A DNA stretch of 64,000 nt from Micromonospora chokoriensis (GCF_900091505.1 NZ_LT607409.1:3100001-3164000); one strand, 5' to 3'. Numbered from the stretch's first letter, positions 28,385 through 38,282 are shown. The notes: generated by a model not told the origin, from the letters alone. Program-made: numbers and translations.

Positions 28385-28804
28385 ATGGCTAAGCCAGCCG
28401 ACACCAGGACCGCCGGACGTAAGCCGGTGGCCAAGGCCACCCGGAGCGCGGCGGAGACCGAGAAGATCCGGGCGGCGTTGGCGGCGCGGCGGGACGAGCT
28501 TCGTGCCGAGTACGATCAGACGCTGAGCGAGATCACCGAGCTGCAGCGCGATCGGCTGACCGACTCGGCCGGGGACGACCAGGCCGACACGGGCACCAAG
28601 ACGCTCGAGCGGGAGCAGGAGATCTCTCTCGCCAACAGCATTCTGGAACGGATCACGCAGGTGGAGCGCGCGTTGGAGCGCCTCGACGAGGGTGGTTACG
28701 GCTGGTGCGAGCGGTGCGGCAACCCGATCCCGGTCGAGCGCCTCGCCGCATTCCCGTCGGCCACCCAGTGTGTGACGTGCAAGCAGCTGGAGGAACGGCG
28801 CTGA
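28385..28804 (+). CDS. TraR/DksA family zinc-finger protein
   Basis: Small DksA-like protein expected to bind RNA polymerase or act as a zinc-finger regulator. The 139-residue product has an N-terminal coiled coil and a C-terminal four-cysteine finger, GWCERCGNPIPVERLAAFPSATQCVTCK. ATG 28385 with GAGGGA upstream is chosen; a GTG at 28322 with GAGGGG is an alternative that adds 21 residues. The acidic DksA tip residues are not obvious, so a true DksA role is uncertain. It has its own promoter and precedes lspA. Confidence 0.85.
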   Translation: MAKPADTRTAGRKPVAKATRSAAETEKIRAALAARRDELRAEYDQTLSEITELQRDRLTDSAGDDQADTGTKTLEREQEISLANSILERITQVERALERLDEGGYGWCERCGNPIPVERLAAFPSATQCVTCKQLEERR

Positions 28805-28868
28805 GGTCCGTTCCCCGGCGGCGATGAGACGGTGAGCGATCACCGCCGAGACTGTCGATGGGGAGCGC

Positions 28869-29486
28869 ATGACCGCAGCACCGTCCGCCGAGCCCGGCCG
28901 CACCGATCCGGGCGGCGGCACACGCCGACCCCGGGCCGTCGCGATCCTCGCCGGAGTCGCCCTGGTGGCCCTGCTGGCCGACCTGGTCACCAAGCACCTC
29001 GCGCTGGCCGCGTTGACCGACCGGGAGCCGGTCCGTCTGCTCGGCGGGTTCGTCTACCTGAGCCTGACCCGTAACAGCGGCGCCGCCTGGAGCATCGGCG
29101 CGGACCACACCTGGGTCTTCCCGCTGATCACCATCGGTGTGGTCGGCTGGATCGTCTGGATGGCCCTGCGACTGCGCTCACTGCCCTGGGCGATCTCCCT
29201 CGGCCTGGTGCTGGGCGGCGCGCTGGGCAACCTCGTCGACCGGATCTTCCGGGCACCGTCCCCCTTCCACGGGCACGTGGTCGACATGATCAGCCTCTTC
29301 GACCCGTACGGCCAGGTCTGGCCGGTGTTCAACCTGGCGGACAGCTCGCTGGTCTGCGGCGTGCTGCTGGCCGTGCTGTTGGAGCTGACCGGCCGCCAGC
29401 GCGACGGCCGACGCGCCGGCCGCGACGGCGACCCGACCGGGACGGACGCCCCCCAGGGCGCCGCCGAGCAGCAGGAGCGGGCATGA
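28869..29486 (+). CDS. lspA: Lipoprotein signal peptidase (signal peptidase II)
   Basis: Cleaves prolipoprotein signal peptides in the membrane. The 205-residue protein has four helices. Conserved blocks are [33 protein letters not shown] and HVVDMISL...FNLADSSLV; the aspartates of DR and AD are the catalytic pair. The N- and C-terminal ends are charged extensions. ATG 28869 has GGGGAGC upstream; the stop overlaps the rluD start. Confidence 0.95.
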   Translation: MTAAPSAEPGRTDPGGGTRRPRAVAILAGVALVALLADLVTKHLALAALTDREPVRLLGGFVYLSLTRNSGAAWSIGADHTWVFPLITIGVVGWIVWMALRLRSLPWAISLGLVLGGALGNLVDRIFRAPSPFHGHVVDMISLFDPYGQVWPVFNLADSSLVCGVLLAVLLELTGRQRDGRRAGRDGDPTGTDAPQGAAEQQERA

Positions 29487-30427
29487 CCTCCGCATTCGCC
29501 GCTGGCGGCGACCACCGTTCCCTGCCCGTGCCGGACGGCCTCGACGGCATGCGACTGGACCAGGCCGTGTCCCGCCTGTTCGGGCTCTCCCGCACCGCCG
29601 CCGCGGCCCTGGTGGATGCCGGGGACGCGCTGGTCGACGGCAGCGCCCGGCCGAACTCGCACAAGGTCAAGGCCGGCTCCTGGCTGGACGTCACGCTGCC
29701 CGCCCCGGTCGCGCCACCGACCGTGGTGCCCCAGGCGGTGCCCGGGCTGCGGGTGGTCTACGCCGACGACGACATCGTGGTGGTCGACAAGCCGGTGGGA
29801 GTGGCGGCCCACCCCAGCCCCGGATGGACCGGCCCGACGGTGATCGGCGGCCTCGCCGCGATCGGGCACCGCATCTCCACGAGTGGTGCCGCCGAGCGTC
29901 AGGGCGTGGTGCACCGGCTCGACGTGGGGACCACCGGCATCATGGTGGTCGCCAAGAGCGAACAGGCGTACACGGCGTTGAAGCGGGCCTTCAAGTACCG
30001 CGAGGTGGACAAGGGTTACCACGCCGTGGTGCAGGGCCACCTGGACCCGCTGCGCGGGACCGTGGACGCGCCGATCGACAGGCACCCGACCCACGACTAC
30101 CGCTGGGCGGTGGTGTCCGGCGGCAAGCCGAGCATCACCCACTACGACACCCTTGAGGCGTTCCCGGCGGCGAGCCTGGTCGACGTCCGGCTGGAGACCG
30201 GTCGGACGCACCAGATCCGGGTGCACTTCTCCACCCTGCGGCACCCCTGCGTGGGTGATCTCACCTATGGCGCCGACCCCACCCTCTCGGCCCGTCTGGG
30301 CCTGGCCCGACAGTGGTTGCACGCCCGCGAACTGAGCTTTTTGCACCCCCGAACGGGGGACGAGGTCCGGTTCGTCAGCGACTACCCTGACGATCTGGAC
30401 CGCGCGCTCCAGATCCTGCGTGACTGA
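29483..30427 (+). CDS. rluD: RluA/RluD family pseudouridine synthase
   Basis: Isomerises uridines of 23S rRNA to pseudouridine. The 314-residue protein carries an N-terminal S4 RNA-binding domain (about 15-75) and the RluA catalytic core with [12 protein letters not shown], whose Asp is the nucleophile. [11 protein letters not shown] and [12 protein letters not shown] are further family signatures. ATG 29483 overlaps the lspA stop; lspA-rluD is a very common Gram-positive pair. The exact uridine targets are inferred from family only. Confidence 0.93.
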   Translation: MTSAFAAGGDHRSLPVPDGLDGMRLDQAVSRLFGLSRTAAAALVDAGDALVDGSARPNSHKVKAGSWLDVTLPAPVAPPTVVPQAVPGLRVVYADDDIVVVDKPVGVAAHPSPGWTGPTVIGGLAAIGHRISTSGAAERQGVVHRLDVGTTGIMVVAKSEQAYTALKRAFKYREVDKGYHAVVQGHLDPLRGTVDAPIDRHPTHDYRWAVVSGGKPSITHYDTLEAFPAASLVDVRLETGRTHQIRVHFSTLRHPCVGDLTYGADPTLSARLGLARQWLHARELSFLHPRTGDEVRFVSDYPDDLDRALQILRD

Positions 30428-30469
30428 GCGGCGACCGCCCGACACCGATCCGACGAGGGGATCCCGCCC

Positions 30470-31498
30470 GTGCGCGCCGGCAACCTGCTGCGGCAGCTGG
30501 ACCAACGGCTGCTGCCGCCGCTGACCCGGGCCGTGGCCCGGCTGGGCGACCGGTCGGCGCGGTCCGGGGTGCTCACCTGGGCCGCGGTGCTCTCCGCCGC
30601 GGCGGTCCTGGGCACCGCGGTCTGGGCTGTCGACGACGCGCCGGTGGGTGACCGGACGGTGGGTGAGGTGACCCGGGTCGGCGTCACCGACGGTGATTCC
30701 GTCCCCGGCTACCTGCGGTCCGCCGCCGCCGACCTGGCCGGGCTCCCCGCGTCCGCCCCGTCCACGGGGAGTGGCACGTACGCGCTGGTCACGCTTACCG
30801 ATTACCTGCCGCCGCAGCGTCTGTCGGCGGTGCTCGGCGACGTCGGGGTCTCCACCGTCTTCGGGCGGGTGCCGCTGCCCGGACGGCAGACCGAGATCGT
30901 CCGCATTCCCGCGCTACGGGTGCCCGACGACGTGGTCGCCGGGATGGAGGAGGTGGCGGCCCGCAAGGCCGCCGAGGCCGCCGACTACCGGGCCCGGGCC
31001 GCGGCCGTCGACGGTGCCGGCGCGGGCGAGCGGGAGCTGCGGGAACGCTACGTCAGCGGGGCCGAGGTGGCGACCGCCGAGGCGGCGGCGTACCGGACCG
31101 GCTGCGCCTGCGTCTACGCCGCTGTGGTGCGGGCGGCCCCGCAGGTGTTGCGGGGTGTGGCGGCCCGCCCGGACGTCCGGGCGGTCGACCCGGCCCCCGA
31201 GGTGTACCGGCTGGACCGCACCGTCTTCACGCCACCACTGCCCGAGCAGCGCGACGTGGTGCGCCCGCCGGCCGACACCGGGCCGAGTCCGGCGTCGGCA
31301 CCGGACGATGCCGTGGAGTCCACCCCACCCGCGCCCGCGCCGCTGGCGTCGGTGGGCGAATCGTCGGAACCCGCACCGGTCGTCACGATTCCGTCACCCA
31401 CGCCGTCGTCCGCCGAGTCGACCGAGCCGCCCCCGCCGAGCGTCGCCACCTCCCCGGACAGCACCGGTGCCGAATCCCCGGCACCCGCGTCGTCGTGA
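30470..31498 (+). CDS. Uncharacterised single-pass membrane protein
   Basis: Not recognised. The 342-residue protein (GTG 30470, GAGGGG upstream) has a basic N-terminus, one membrane helix near 38-58 (VLTWAAVLSAAAVLGTAVWAV), an extracytoplasmic domain of about 190 residues with several Ala/Arg helices and one short segment TGCACVYAAVV with two cysteines, and a Pro/Ser/Thr-rich C-terminal tail (about 265-342). It precedes the MinD-like ATPase gene by 74 bases, so the two may act together at the envelope. Function unknown. Confidence 0.75.
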   Translation: MRAGNLLRQLDQRLLPPLTRAVARLGDRSARSGVLTWAAVLSAAAVLGTAVWAVDDAPVGDRTVGEVTRVGVTDGDSVPGYLRSAAADLAGLPASAPSTGSGTYALVTLTDYLPPQRLSAVLGDVGVSTVFGRVPLPGRQTEIVRIPALRVPDDVVAGMEEVAARKAAEAADYRARAAAVDGAGAGERELRERYVSGAEVATAEAAAYRTGCACVYAAVVRAAPQVLRGVAARPDVRAVDPAPEVYRLDRTVFTPPLPEQRDVVRPPADTGPSPASAPDDAVESTPPAPAPLASVGESSEPAPVVTIPSPTPSSAESTEPPPPSVATSPDSTGAESPAPASS

Positions 31499-31572
31499 TC
31501 TGCGTCGGCTGGTGTGCGCTCTGAGGTGTGGTCCGAATAGGGTTTGGTTCGTAGCCTGTCAGACGGAGATCG

Positions 31573-33342
31573 ATGGCGCTGGGAGGGCGGGCCGTGGAGG
31601 GCAGTGAGACCGGCTGGGGCCGGCCGGCCGAACCAGCGCCGCGGTGGCGTGCGTTGTTGGACCGTGCCCGGCTGGGCGGTCGCGGCGCGGAGCAGACCGA
31701 GCCGGAGCGGCGTGCCGACGACGCGCCACCTGACCCGCTGCCCCGGCGCGCGGCCCCCAACGGCTACGCGGGGCGGGCACCCGCCATCGGGCATCCCGCA
31801 GATCTGTCGTACGGCGCGGAGCCCGACTACCGCGCCGAGGCGACCTACCGCGTCGACCCCGCCTACCGGGCCGAGCCGGACTACCGCGCCGAGCCGGCGT
31901 ACCGCTCGGACCCCGCGTACCGGTCCGAGCCGGACTACCGGTCGGACCCGGCGTACCGCGCGGAGCCGGGTTACCGGGCCGAGCCGGGGTACCGGCCGGA
32001 GCCCGACTATCGGGCCGAGCCGGCGTACCGTGCGGAGCCGGCCTATCGCCCGGAGCCGGGCTTCCGGGCCGAGCAGGGCTTCGGGGCCGAGCAGGGCTTC
32101 GGGGCCGAGCCGGGCTTCGGGGCCGAGCCGGGTTACCGGGGTGAGCCCGACTATCGGGCGGAGTCGGCGTACCGCGCGGAGCCGGGGTACCGGGCGGATC
32201 CGGGCCAGCGGATCGAGCCGACGTACCGGACCGAACCCGAGCCGCCGCCGGCCGTCCCCGACCCGGGTCCGTCGCGGTACGCGTTGCTGGACAACGGTTA
32301 CCGGCCGGGCGACCCGCCGGTGGAGTCGCGGTACGCCCTGCTGGAGACCGGCTACCAGCCGGAGACCGGCTATCCGGTCGCCGTGCCGCAGCCCTCACCA
32401 CCCGCAGCGCCGATCGCCCCACCGCCCGTCGCCCCGCCGCCGGTCGCGCCTCCGCCGGTCGCCCAACCGGTCGGCTCGGCGGTCGTCGAGCGCTCCTACC
32501 CGGCCCGGATCGAGTGGCGCTCGCAGGGCATCGACGAGCAGGAACGGGCCAACGGGGTGCTGCGACGGGATCTGGGCACGCCCCGGGTGCTCGCCTTCGC
32601 CAACCCGAAGGGCGGGGTGCACAAGACCACCGCGACCGTGCTCGCCGCCGCCACCGTCGGCAGCGTACGGGGGCAGGGCGTGCTGGCCTGGGACGACAAC
32701 GAGCTGCGCGGCACCCTCGGTCTGCGCGCCGGCAGTGCCCGGCACGCCCGGACGATCCGGCACCTGGTCACCGACCTGGCCCAGATCGAGATCCTCGAGG
32801 GCGAGACCCTGCTGGGTCGGCTGGACGACTACCTGCGGCACGCCTCCGACGGTTCGTACGACGTGCTGGCCGGTGAGGAGAGCCCGCGCTTCGCCCAGCG
32901 ACTGGACCAGTTCACCGTCCGGCGGGTGCTGGAGCTGCTACGGCGTACCCACGACGTGGTCTGCGTCGACACCGGCAACAACGTGGAGAGCCCCAACTGG
33001 CGCACCGTGATGCAGGCCGCCGACCAACTGGTGGTGACCACCGTGCCGCGGGAGGACGCGGCGTTCAGCGCGGACTGGATGCTCGACCTGCTGCACGAGG
33101 AGGGCATGGGCGAGCTGGCGGACAACGCCGTCACCCTCATCTCCTGCCCGACCCCGGGTCGCTCGCCGTTGCAGGACGACCTGGAACGGCACTTCGCCAC
33201 CCGTACCCGTGGAGTGGCCGTGGTGCCCTACGACCCGGCGCTGGAGACCGGGGCGTCGATCGAGTACCACCAGCTCCAGCCGGAGACCCGGCAGGCGTGG
33301 TTGCGGGCGGCGGCGATGATGGTGGAGCCGTTCGCCCGGTGA
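31573..33342 (+). CDS. MinD/ParA-like ATPase with hexapeptide-repeat N-terminus
   Basis: A 589-residue protein in two parts. Residues 80-223 are 24 tandem six-residue units of the form Y-R-x-E/D-P-x; then come two YALLxxGYxP copies, three APPPV copies and a Pro-rich linker. The C-terminal part is a P-loop ATPase of the MinD/ParA class with NPKGGVHKTT (K346 to T353), a deviant Walker A in which His replaces Gly, and VVCVDTGNN. It resembles actinobacterial ATPases with Pro-rich heads that work near type VII secretion or cell poles, such as EspI; that link is inference. Start ATG 31573; -10 TAGCCT at 31552. Confidence 0.82.
   Translation: MALGGRAVEGSETGWGRPAEPAPRWRALLDRARLGGRGAEQTEPERRADDAPPDPLPRRAAPNGYAGRAPAIGHPADLSYGAEPDYRAEATYRVDPAYRAEPDYRAEPAYRSDPAYRSEPDYRSDPAYRAEPGYRAEPGYRPEPDYRAEPAYRAEPAYRPEPGFRAEQGFGAEQGFGAEPGFGAEPGYRGEPDYRAESAYRAEPGYRADPGQRIEPTYRTEPEPPPAVPDPGPSRYALLDNGYRPGDPPVESRYALLETGYQPETGYPVAVPQPSPPAAPIAPPPVAPPPVAPPPVAQPVGSAVVERSYPARIEWRSQGIDEQERANGVLRRDLGTPRVLAFANPKGGVHKTTATVLAAATVGSVRGQGVLAWDDNELRGTLGLRAGSARHARTIRHLVTDLAQIEILEGETLLGRLDDYLRHASDGSYDVLAGEESPRFAQRLDQFTVRRVLELLRRTHDVVCVDTGNNVESPNWRTVMQAADQLVVTTVPREDAAFSADWMLDLLHEEGMGELADNAVTLISCPTPGRSPLQDDLERHFATRTRGVAVVPYDPALETGASIEYHQLQPETRQAWLRAAAMMVEPFAR
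31810..32241 (+). repeat. 18-bp coding minisatellite, 24 units
   Basis: Tandem 18-bp units encode hexads such as YRAEPD, YRAEPA, YRSDPA and FGAEPG. Twenty-four hexads can be counted without interruption. Third-position changes between units show that the protein pattern is under selection rather than freshly copied DNA, though some neighbouring units are identical. Copy number is likely to vary among strains. Confidence 0.85.
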
Positions 33343-33398
33343 GCTGGTCTGCCGCCACCGGAGCCCCGGCACTCGACCGGGCCTGAGAGGATCATCGG

Positions 33399-34358
33399 GT
33401 GAGCCCGGACTACCCCGATCCCACGCGGCCCGTCGGCGAGCCCGACCGCCCCGCGCCGCCCCGCACGCCAGGCGCGACCTCGCCGGAGGCTGAGCGGTCG
33501 TCCGGGCCGCAGCCGGACGCCGGGCCGCAGCCGGAGGCCGGGTCACAGCCGGAGGCCGGGTCGCGCCCGGAGGCCGGGTCACAGCCCGGGGACGTGTCGC
33601 TGCCGGGGACCGTGCCACCGCCGGACGCCCCGCCGGCGACACCGCAACACGGGTACGGTCCGGGCGACGCCCCCGCCTCGGCGGCGTACCAGAGCTCGTT
33701 GGAGTTGAGCTTCGACGAGCCGCGTCGTCCGCTGCGTACCGTGGCGACGGTGCTGGCCAGCGTGCTCGCCGTGGCCGTCCTGGGGGTGCCGTTCGGGCTG
33801 CTCTGGGCCGGGCTCGCGCCGGACACGCCGGTGCTCAAGACCGCCGAGGGGGCGATCTACGCCGACCCGCAACCGGAGCAGCCGATCGCCGCCGACGGGT
33901 GGTTCAGTCTGCTCGGGCTGGCCTTCGGGTTGCTGGTGGCTCTCGCCCTGTGGTTCGCGCTGCGACGTCGGCGCGGCCCGGTCGGGCTGCTCGCCGCGGT
34001 GCTCGGCGCGTTGGCCGCCGCGCCGGTGGCCTGGCAGGTGGGACGGCGGATCGGATTGGCCACCTTCGACCGGCTGCTGGCCACCGCCCCGGCCGGGCAG
34101 GCCTTCACCAAACCCGCCGACCTGCGGGCCGGCGGGGTCGACTGGCTGCTCGGTGTCCTCCCGGTGCCGCACGGCAACCTGCTGTTGCCGGCGTTCGGCG
34201 CCGCGATCACGTACACACTGCTGGCGGGCTGGTCACGGTGGCCGGGCCTGCGCCCGGAGCCCGAGCCAGGGCTCAGTTGGGTGTCGGCGGGGACGCCAGT
34301 TCCGCCAACGGCACCGGAACCGCCCGCACCTGACGCAGCAGAGCCGCCTCGCGGTTGA
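33399..34358 (+). CDS. Multi-pass membrane protein with Pro/Gln-repeat N-terminus (DUF2567-like)
   Basis: A 319-residue protein whose first 110 residues are Pro-rich and disordered, with QPEAGS-type six-residue repeats (nt 33505-33594). Four hydrophobic segments follow (about 113-138, 168-187, 193-212 and 258-278). The pattern resembles the mycobacterial DUF2567 family, a tentative match from memory. GTG 33399 is 57 bases after the ATPase gene. Its 3' end overlaps the convergent LON-domain gene by 86 bp. Function unknown. Confidence 0.7.
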   Translation: MSPDYPDPTRPVGEPDRPAPPRTPGATSPEAERSSGPQPDAGPQPEAGSQPEAGSRPEAGSQPGDVSLPGTVPPPDAPPATPQHGYGPGDAPASAAYQSSLELSFDEPRRPLRTVATVLASVLAVAVLGVPFGLLWAGLAPDTPVLKTAEGAIYADPQPEQPIAADGWFSLLGLAFGLLVALALWFALRRRRGPVGLLAAVLGALAAAPVAWQVGRRIGLATFDRLLATAPAGQAFTKPADLRAGGVDWLLGVLPVPHGNLLLPAFGAAITYTLLAGWSRWPGLRPEPEPGLSWVSAGTPVPPTAPEPPAPDAAEPPRG

Positions 34359-34977
34359 GCAGCCGCAGCTCGGCGCGGAGCCGCGCGGCGGTGTCGTCGA
34401 TGGCCAGCAGCCGCTGCCGGTCGTCCACGGTGAGCGCCGCGGTCGCCGCCACCAGATGGGACAACACCGTCGGATCCTCCGGCAGTTGCTCGGAGATCTC
34501 CTCCGGGTCGGGGCGGATCAGCCCGAGGTACTGCCGGAACACCGCGATCACCCGGGCGGCCAACAGGTCGGCGACCTCGTCGGGCCCGGAGGGATCGGGG
34601 AGCCATTCGACGTCCGCGGTCAGGTAGGGAGCCGCGTCCTCGTCGACCTCGGCGATCCGGAACCGGCGGCGGCCGACAGTGACGATGTCGAAACCACCGT
34701 CGGCCAGTTCGGTCACCTGTCGCAGCTCGGCGGTGCAACCGACCTCGTGCAGGGTGACCTGGCCGACGCCCGCCGTCGCGCGGGCGCCGGGACCGGCGGG
34801 CGCGACCTCCCAGCCAGCCTGGATGGCCACCACACCGAACTCGCGGGGAGCGCCCTCGGGCAGGTCGACGAGGTGTCGGACCAGCGCCCGGTAGCGCTCC
34901 TCGAAGATGTGCAGCGGCAGCACCAATCCGGGAAAGAGCACCGTTGCGAGCGGAAACACCGGCAGCCGTGCGGTCAC
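34273..34977 (-). CDS. LON substrate-binding domain protein
   Basis: A 234-residue protein made of the Lon N-terminal (LAN/PUA-like) domain without ATPase or protease parts. It begins [33 protein letters not shown] at GTG 34977. Stand-alone members are widespread in actinobacteria; their role in protein quality control is assumed rather than shown. The end has helical [16 protein letters not shown]. It is convergent with the preceding membrane-protein gene, sharing 86 bp, and divergent from hisD. Confidence 0.9.
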   Translation of the reverse strand: MTARLPVFPLATVLFPGLVLPLHIFEERYRALVRHLVDLPEGAPREFGVVAIQAGWEVAPAGPGARATAGVGQVTLHEVGCTAELRQVTELADGGFDIVTVGRRRFRIAEVDEDAAPYLTADVEWLPDPSGPDEVADLLAARVIAVFRQYLGLIRPDPEEISEQLPEDPTVLSHLVAATAALTVDDRQRLLAIDDTAARLRAELRLLNREAALLRQVRAVPVPLAELASPPTPN

Positions 34978-35070
34978 GTGGTCGAGCCTAACCAATCTCG
35001 TCCCGGTGGGCGTGGCCCGGCTCACCGTCCCGGCGTACGGGCGGCTCGGGTGCGCCGCGGGCGGGCCGCC

Positions 35071-35076
35071 TAGACT
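35071..35076 (+). promoter_or_regulatory. hisD -10 box (leaderless-type)
   Basis: TAGACT ends 7 bases before the hisD GTG. With this spacing the transcript would begin at or next to the start codon, and no ribosome site precedes it. It probably drives the his operon. Confidence 0.55.
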
Positions 35077-35083
35077 CGCAAGG

Positions 35084-36406
35084 GTGCTGAACCGGATCGA
35101 CCTGCGCAACGGTCTCGGAGACCCGCGCCGCCTGCTGCCCCGTGCCCAGCTCGACGTGTCCGTCGCCGTCGAGCGGATCCGACCGCTGGTGGAGGCGGTC
35201 CGCGAGCATGGTTACCCGGCGATCCGGGAGGTCAGCGAGCGGTTCGACGGCATCTCGCCGGAGGTGCTGCGGGTGCCGGTCGAGGCGATCGCCGAGGCCG
35301 AGGGGGTGCTCGACCCGAGCGTGCGCGCCGCGCTGCTGGAGTCGATCAGCCGGGCCCGTCGGGTGCACGACGACCAGCGGCGCACCGACCACGTCACGCA
35401 GGTGGTGCCCGGCGGCACTGTCACCGAGCGGTGGCTGCCGGTCGACCGGGTCGGCCTCTACGTGCCCGGCGGCCTGGCGATGTACCCGTCGACGGTGGTG
35501 ATGAACGTGGTGCCCGCCCAGGCGGCCGGTGTGCGGTCGCTGGTGGTGGCCAGCCCGCCGCAGAAGGACAACGGCGGCCTGCCCGACCCCCGGGTGCTCG
35601 CCGCGTGCGCGCTGCTCGGCGTCGACGAGGTGTACGCCGTCGGCGGGGCCCAGGCGGTGGCGATGCTGGCCTACGGCGCGGCCGTCGACCCGTTGGGTGA
35701 GCTGCGGTGCGACCCGGTCGACCTGATCACCGGCCCGGGCAACATCTGGGTGACCGCCGCCAAGCGGCTGCTGCGCGGCGTGGTCGGCATCGACGCCGAG
35801 GCCGGGCCGACCGAGATCGCCATCCTGGCCGACGACACCGCCGACCCGGCGCACGTGGCCGCCGACCTGATCAGTCAGGCCGAACACGACCCGCTGGCGG
35901 CGAGCGTGCTGGTCACCCCGTCGCTGGCGCTCGTCGAGTCGGTGGAGCGGGAGTTGGCCCGGCAGGTGTCGGCGACCAAGCACGTCGAGCGGGTGACCAC
36001 GGCGCTGACCGGCGAGCAGAGCGGCGTGGTGCTGGTCGACGATCTGGAGGCCGGGCTGCGGGTGGTCGACGCGTACGCGGCCGAGCACCTGGAGATCCAG
36101 ACGGCCGACGCCCGGGAGTGGGCGCTTCGGGTGCGCAACGCCGGGGCGATCTTCGTGGGCGCCTGGTCGCCGGTGTCACTCGGCGACTACTGCGCCGGGT
36201 CCAACCACGTGTTGCCGACCGGCGGGTGCGCCCGGCACTCCTCCGGGCTGTCGGTGCAGTCGTTCCTGCGCGGCGTCCACCTGATCGAGTACACCGAGGC
36301 GGCGCTGCGTGACGTCGCCCCGCACGTGGTCACCCTGGCCACCGTCGAGGACCTGCCCGCACACGGCCAGGCGGTGCAGGCGCGCTTCCCGGGAGCGTCG
36401 ACGTGA
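35084..36406 (+). CDS. hisD: Histidinol dehydrogenase
   Basis: Zinc-dependent, NAD-linked oxidation of histidinol to histidine, the last two steps. The 440-residue protein contains the family signature around [31 protein letters not shown] (about 247-277) and the catalytic EH pair in [14 protein letters not shown] 35084 ([14 protein letters not shown]) directly follows a -10 box; upstream frame extension is non-coding. First gene of the his operon. Its stop lies in the first unit of the region's 3'-capping repeat sequences. Confidence 0.96.
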   Translation: MLNRIDLRNGLGDPRRLLPRAQLDVSVAVERIRPLVEAVREHGYPAIREVSERFDGISPEVLRVPVEAIAEAEGVLDPSVRAALLESISRARRVHDDQRRTDHVTQVVPGGTVTERWLPVDRVGLYVPGGLAMYPSTVVMNVVPAQAAGVRSLVVASPPQKDNGGLPDPRVLAACALLGVDEVYAVGGAQAVAMLAYGAAVDPLGELRCDPVDLITGPGNIWVTAAKRLLRGVVGIDAEAGPTEIAILADDTADPAHVAADLISQAEHDPLAASVLVTPSLALVESVERELARQVSATKHVERVTTALTGEQSGVVLVDDLEAGLRVVDAYAAEHLEIQTADAREWALRVRNAGAIFVGAWSPVSLGDYCAGSNHVLPTGGCARHSSGLSVQSFLRGVHLIEYTEAALRDVAPHVVTLATVEDLPAHGQAVQARFPGAST

Positions 36407-36424
36407 GCGAGCGCAGCGAGCGAA
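36403..36424 (+). repeat. Short repeat capping hisD (variant)
   Basis: GTGAGCGAGCGCAGCGAGCG starts on the hisD stop codon (TGA 36404-36406). It resembles the other gene-end repeats of this region in its first bases and in GAGCG/AGCGA content but lacks the longer consensus. A small hairpin CCCC...GGGG follows before hisC. Confidence 0.5.
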
Positions 36425-36482
36425 CCGGCTGGCTCAGTCGACTGGTGCCTCAGGCCGCCCCCTCGCGAAGCGGGGAGGCGGC

Positions 36483-37571
36483 ATGAGCAGTCTCGACGAC
36501 CTGCCGATCCGGGACGACCTGCGAGGGCTGTCGCCGTACGGGGCGCCGCAGCTGGACGTGCCGGTGCGGCTCAACACCAACGAGAATTCCTACCCGGTGC
36601 CGGAGCCGGTGGTCGAGGCGATCGGCAAGGCGCTCGCGGCCGAGTTGCGCGAGTTGAACCGCTACCCGGACCGGGACGCGGTGGCGCTCCGCGCCGACCT
36701 GGCCGCATATCTCGGGCACGGGTTGACCGTCGAGCAGGTGTGGGCGGCGAACGGCTCCAACGAGATCCAGCAGCAGTTGCTCCAGGCGTTCGGTGGGCCG
36801 GGGCGCAGCGCCCTCGGCTTCGTTCCGGCGTACTCGATGCATCCGTTGCTGGCCCTCGGCACCGGCACCCGGTGGGTGCCCGCCGCGCGTGGCGTCGACT
36901 TCGGGTTGACCGTCGCGGAGGCGGTCGCCCAGGTCCGCGAGCACCGACCCGACGTGGTCTTCCTCTGCTCACCGAACAATCCGACCGGCACGGCACTGGA
37001 CCCGGCGGTGATCGCCGCGGTGCTCGACGCCGCGCCGGGCATGGTGGTCGTCGACGAGGCGTACGCCGAGTTCGCCCGGCCCGGGACGGTCAGCGCCCTG
37101 GCGGTGCTGCCCGGCCACCCGCGGCTGGTGGTCAGCCGCACGATGAGCAAGGCGTTCGGCTTCGCCGGTGGGCGGCTGGGTTACCTGGCCGCCGATCCGG
37201 CGGTGGTGCAGGCGGTGCAGCTCGTCCGGCTGCCGTACCATCTGTCCACGCTCACCCAGGCCGCCGCCCGTGCGGCGGTGACCCACCGCGACGCCCTCCT
37301 CGGTACGGTGAACGCGATCATGGCGCAGCGGGACCGGATCGTGGCGACGCTGCGGGAGCGCGGGTTGCGGGTCGCCGACAGCGACGCCAACTTCGTGCTC
37401 TTCCGGGTGGGCGGCGACCAGACCGTCGTCTGGAAGGCCCTGCTGGCCCAGGGCGTGCTGGTCCGGGACGTCGGTCTGCCCGGCTGGCTGCGGGTGACCG
37501 CCGGCACCGCCGTCGAGACCGATGCCTTCCTCACCGCAATGGAGACAGTCACGTGGGAGCGCGAGGAGTGA
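36483..37571 (+). CDS. hisC: Histidinol-phosphate aminotransferase
   Basis: PLP-dependent transamination of imidazole-acetol phosphate. The 362-residue class II aminotransferase has [11 protein letters not shown] near the start, CSPNNPTGT, the PLP lysine in [17 protein letters not shown] (K223), and the C-terminal [11 protein letters not shown] 36483 is preceded by GGGGAGGCGGC. The last residues W-E-R-E-E and the stop are encoded by a copy of the dispersed repeat (from 37557), so the repeat has replaced the native C-terminus. Confidence 0.95.
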   Translation: MSSLDDLPIRDDLRGLSPYGAPQLDVPVRLNTNENSYPVPEPVVEAIGKALAAELRELNRYPDRDAVALRADLAAYLGHGLTVEQVWAANGSNEIQQQLLQAFGGPGRSALGFVPAYSMHPLLALGTGTRWVPAARGVDFGLTVAEAVAQVREHRPDVVFLCSPNNPTGTALDPAVIAAVLDAAPGMVVVDEAYAEFARPGTVSALAVLPGHPRLVVSRTMSKAFGFAGGRLGYLAADPAVVQAVQLVRLPYHLSTLTQAAARAAVTHRDALLGTVNAIMAQRDRIVATLRERGLRVADSDANFVLFRVGGDQTVVWKALLAQGVLVRDVGLPGWLRVTAGTAVETDAFLTAMETVTWEREE

Positions 37572-37657
37572 GCTTGCGAGCCCCGCAGTCGCGAACCGGC
37601 AGGCCCGGTGAGCGCGAGGAGTGAGCCGGTTTTGCGAGCCCCGGAGTCGTGAACGAA
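37557..37657 (+). repeat. Two adjacent copies of gene-end repeat, hisC to hisB
   Basis: Copy one runs from 37557 to about 37597 and supplies the hisC stop; copy two runs from 37608 to 37657 and ends 14 bases before hisB. Both contain GAGCGCGAGGAGTGAG, GAGCCCCG and a GTCG(C/T)GAAC end. They are spaced 53 bp apart and diverge from the copies at 38282, 54183 and 62388 mainly in the central stretch. Confidence 0.75.
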
Positions 37658-37670
37658 AGGTTGCACAGCG

Positions 37671-38282
37671 ATGAGTCGGACCGCCCGGGTGGAGCGGATC
37701 ACCAAGGAGACCAGGGTCCTCGTCGAGATCGACCTCGACGGCACCGGAGCCGCCGAGATCAGCACCGGCGTGGGCTTCTACGACCACATGCTGCACCAGA
37801 TCGCCCGGCACGGCGGCTTCGACCTGACCGTGCGCACGGTGGGTGACCTGGAGATCGACGCGCACCACACCATCGAGGACACCGCGCTCGCCCTGGGCGC
37901 CGCGTTCGACGAGGCGCTGGGCGACAAGGCCGGCATCCGACGGTACGGTTCGGCGACGGTGCCGATGGACGAGGTGCTGGTCCGGGCCGCGGTGGACCTG
38001 TCCGGTCGGCCGTACGTGGTGCACGACGAGCCGGTGCTGGCGCCGTACATCGGGCCGGTCTACGCGACGAGCATGACCCGGCACATCTGGGAGTCCTTCG
38101 GGCAGGCGGCCCGGGTCACGCTGCACGTCGACGTGCTGCGGGCGGCCCGGCCGGGCGGCCACCCGGACGCGCACCACGTGGTGGAGGCGCAGTTCAAGGC
38201 GGTCTCCCGGGCGTTGCGCGAGGCGACCTCGATCGACCCGCGCGCCGCCGGCGCGATCCCCAGCACCAAGGGCGCGCTCTGA
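37671..38282 (+). CDS. hisB: Imidazoleglycerol-phosphate dehydratase
   Basis: Manganese enzyme dehydrating imidazole glycerol phosphate. The 203-residue protein is the stand-alone dehydratase, not fused to the phosphatase. Duplicated metal motifs HHTIEDTALALG and HHVVEAQFKA plus GVGFYDHMLHQIARHG are intact. ATG 37671 has GAAAGG upstream, within the end of a repeat copy. Its TGA overlaps the first base of the next repeat. Confidence 0.96.
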   Translation: MSRTARVERITKETRVLVEIDLDGTGAAEISTGVGFYDHMLHQIARHGGFDLTVRTVGDLEIDAHHTIEDTALALGAAFDEALGDKAGIRRYGSATVPMDEVLVRAAVDLSGRPYVVHDEPVLAPYIGPVYATSMTRHIWESFGQAARVTLHVDVLRAARPGGHPDAHHVVEAQFKAVSRALREATSIDPRAAGAIPSTKGAL

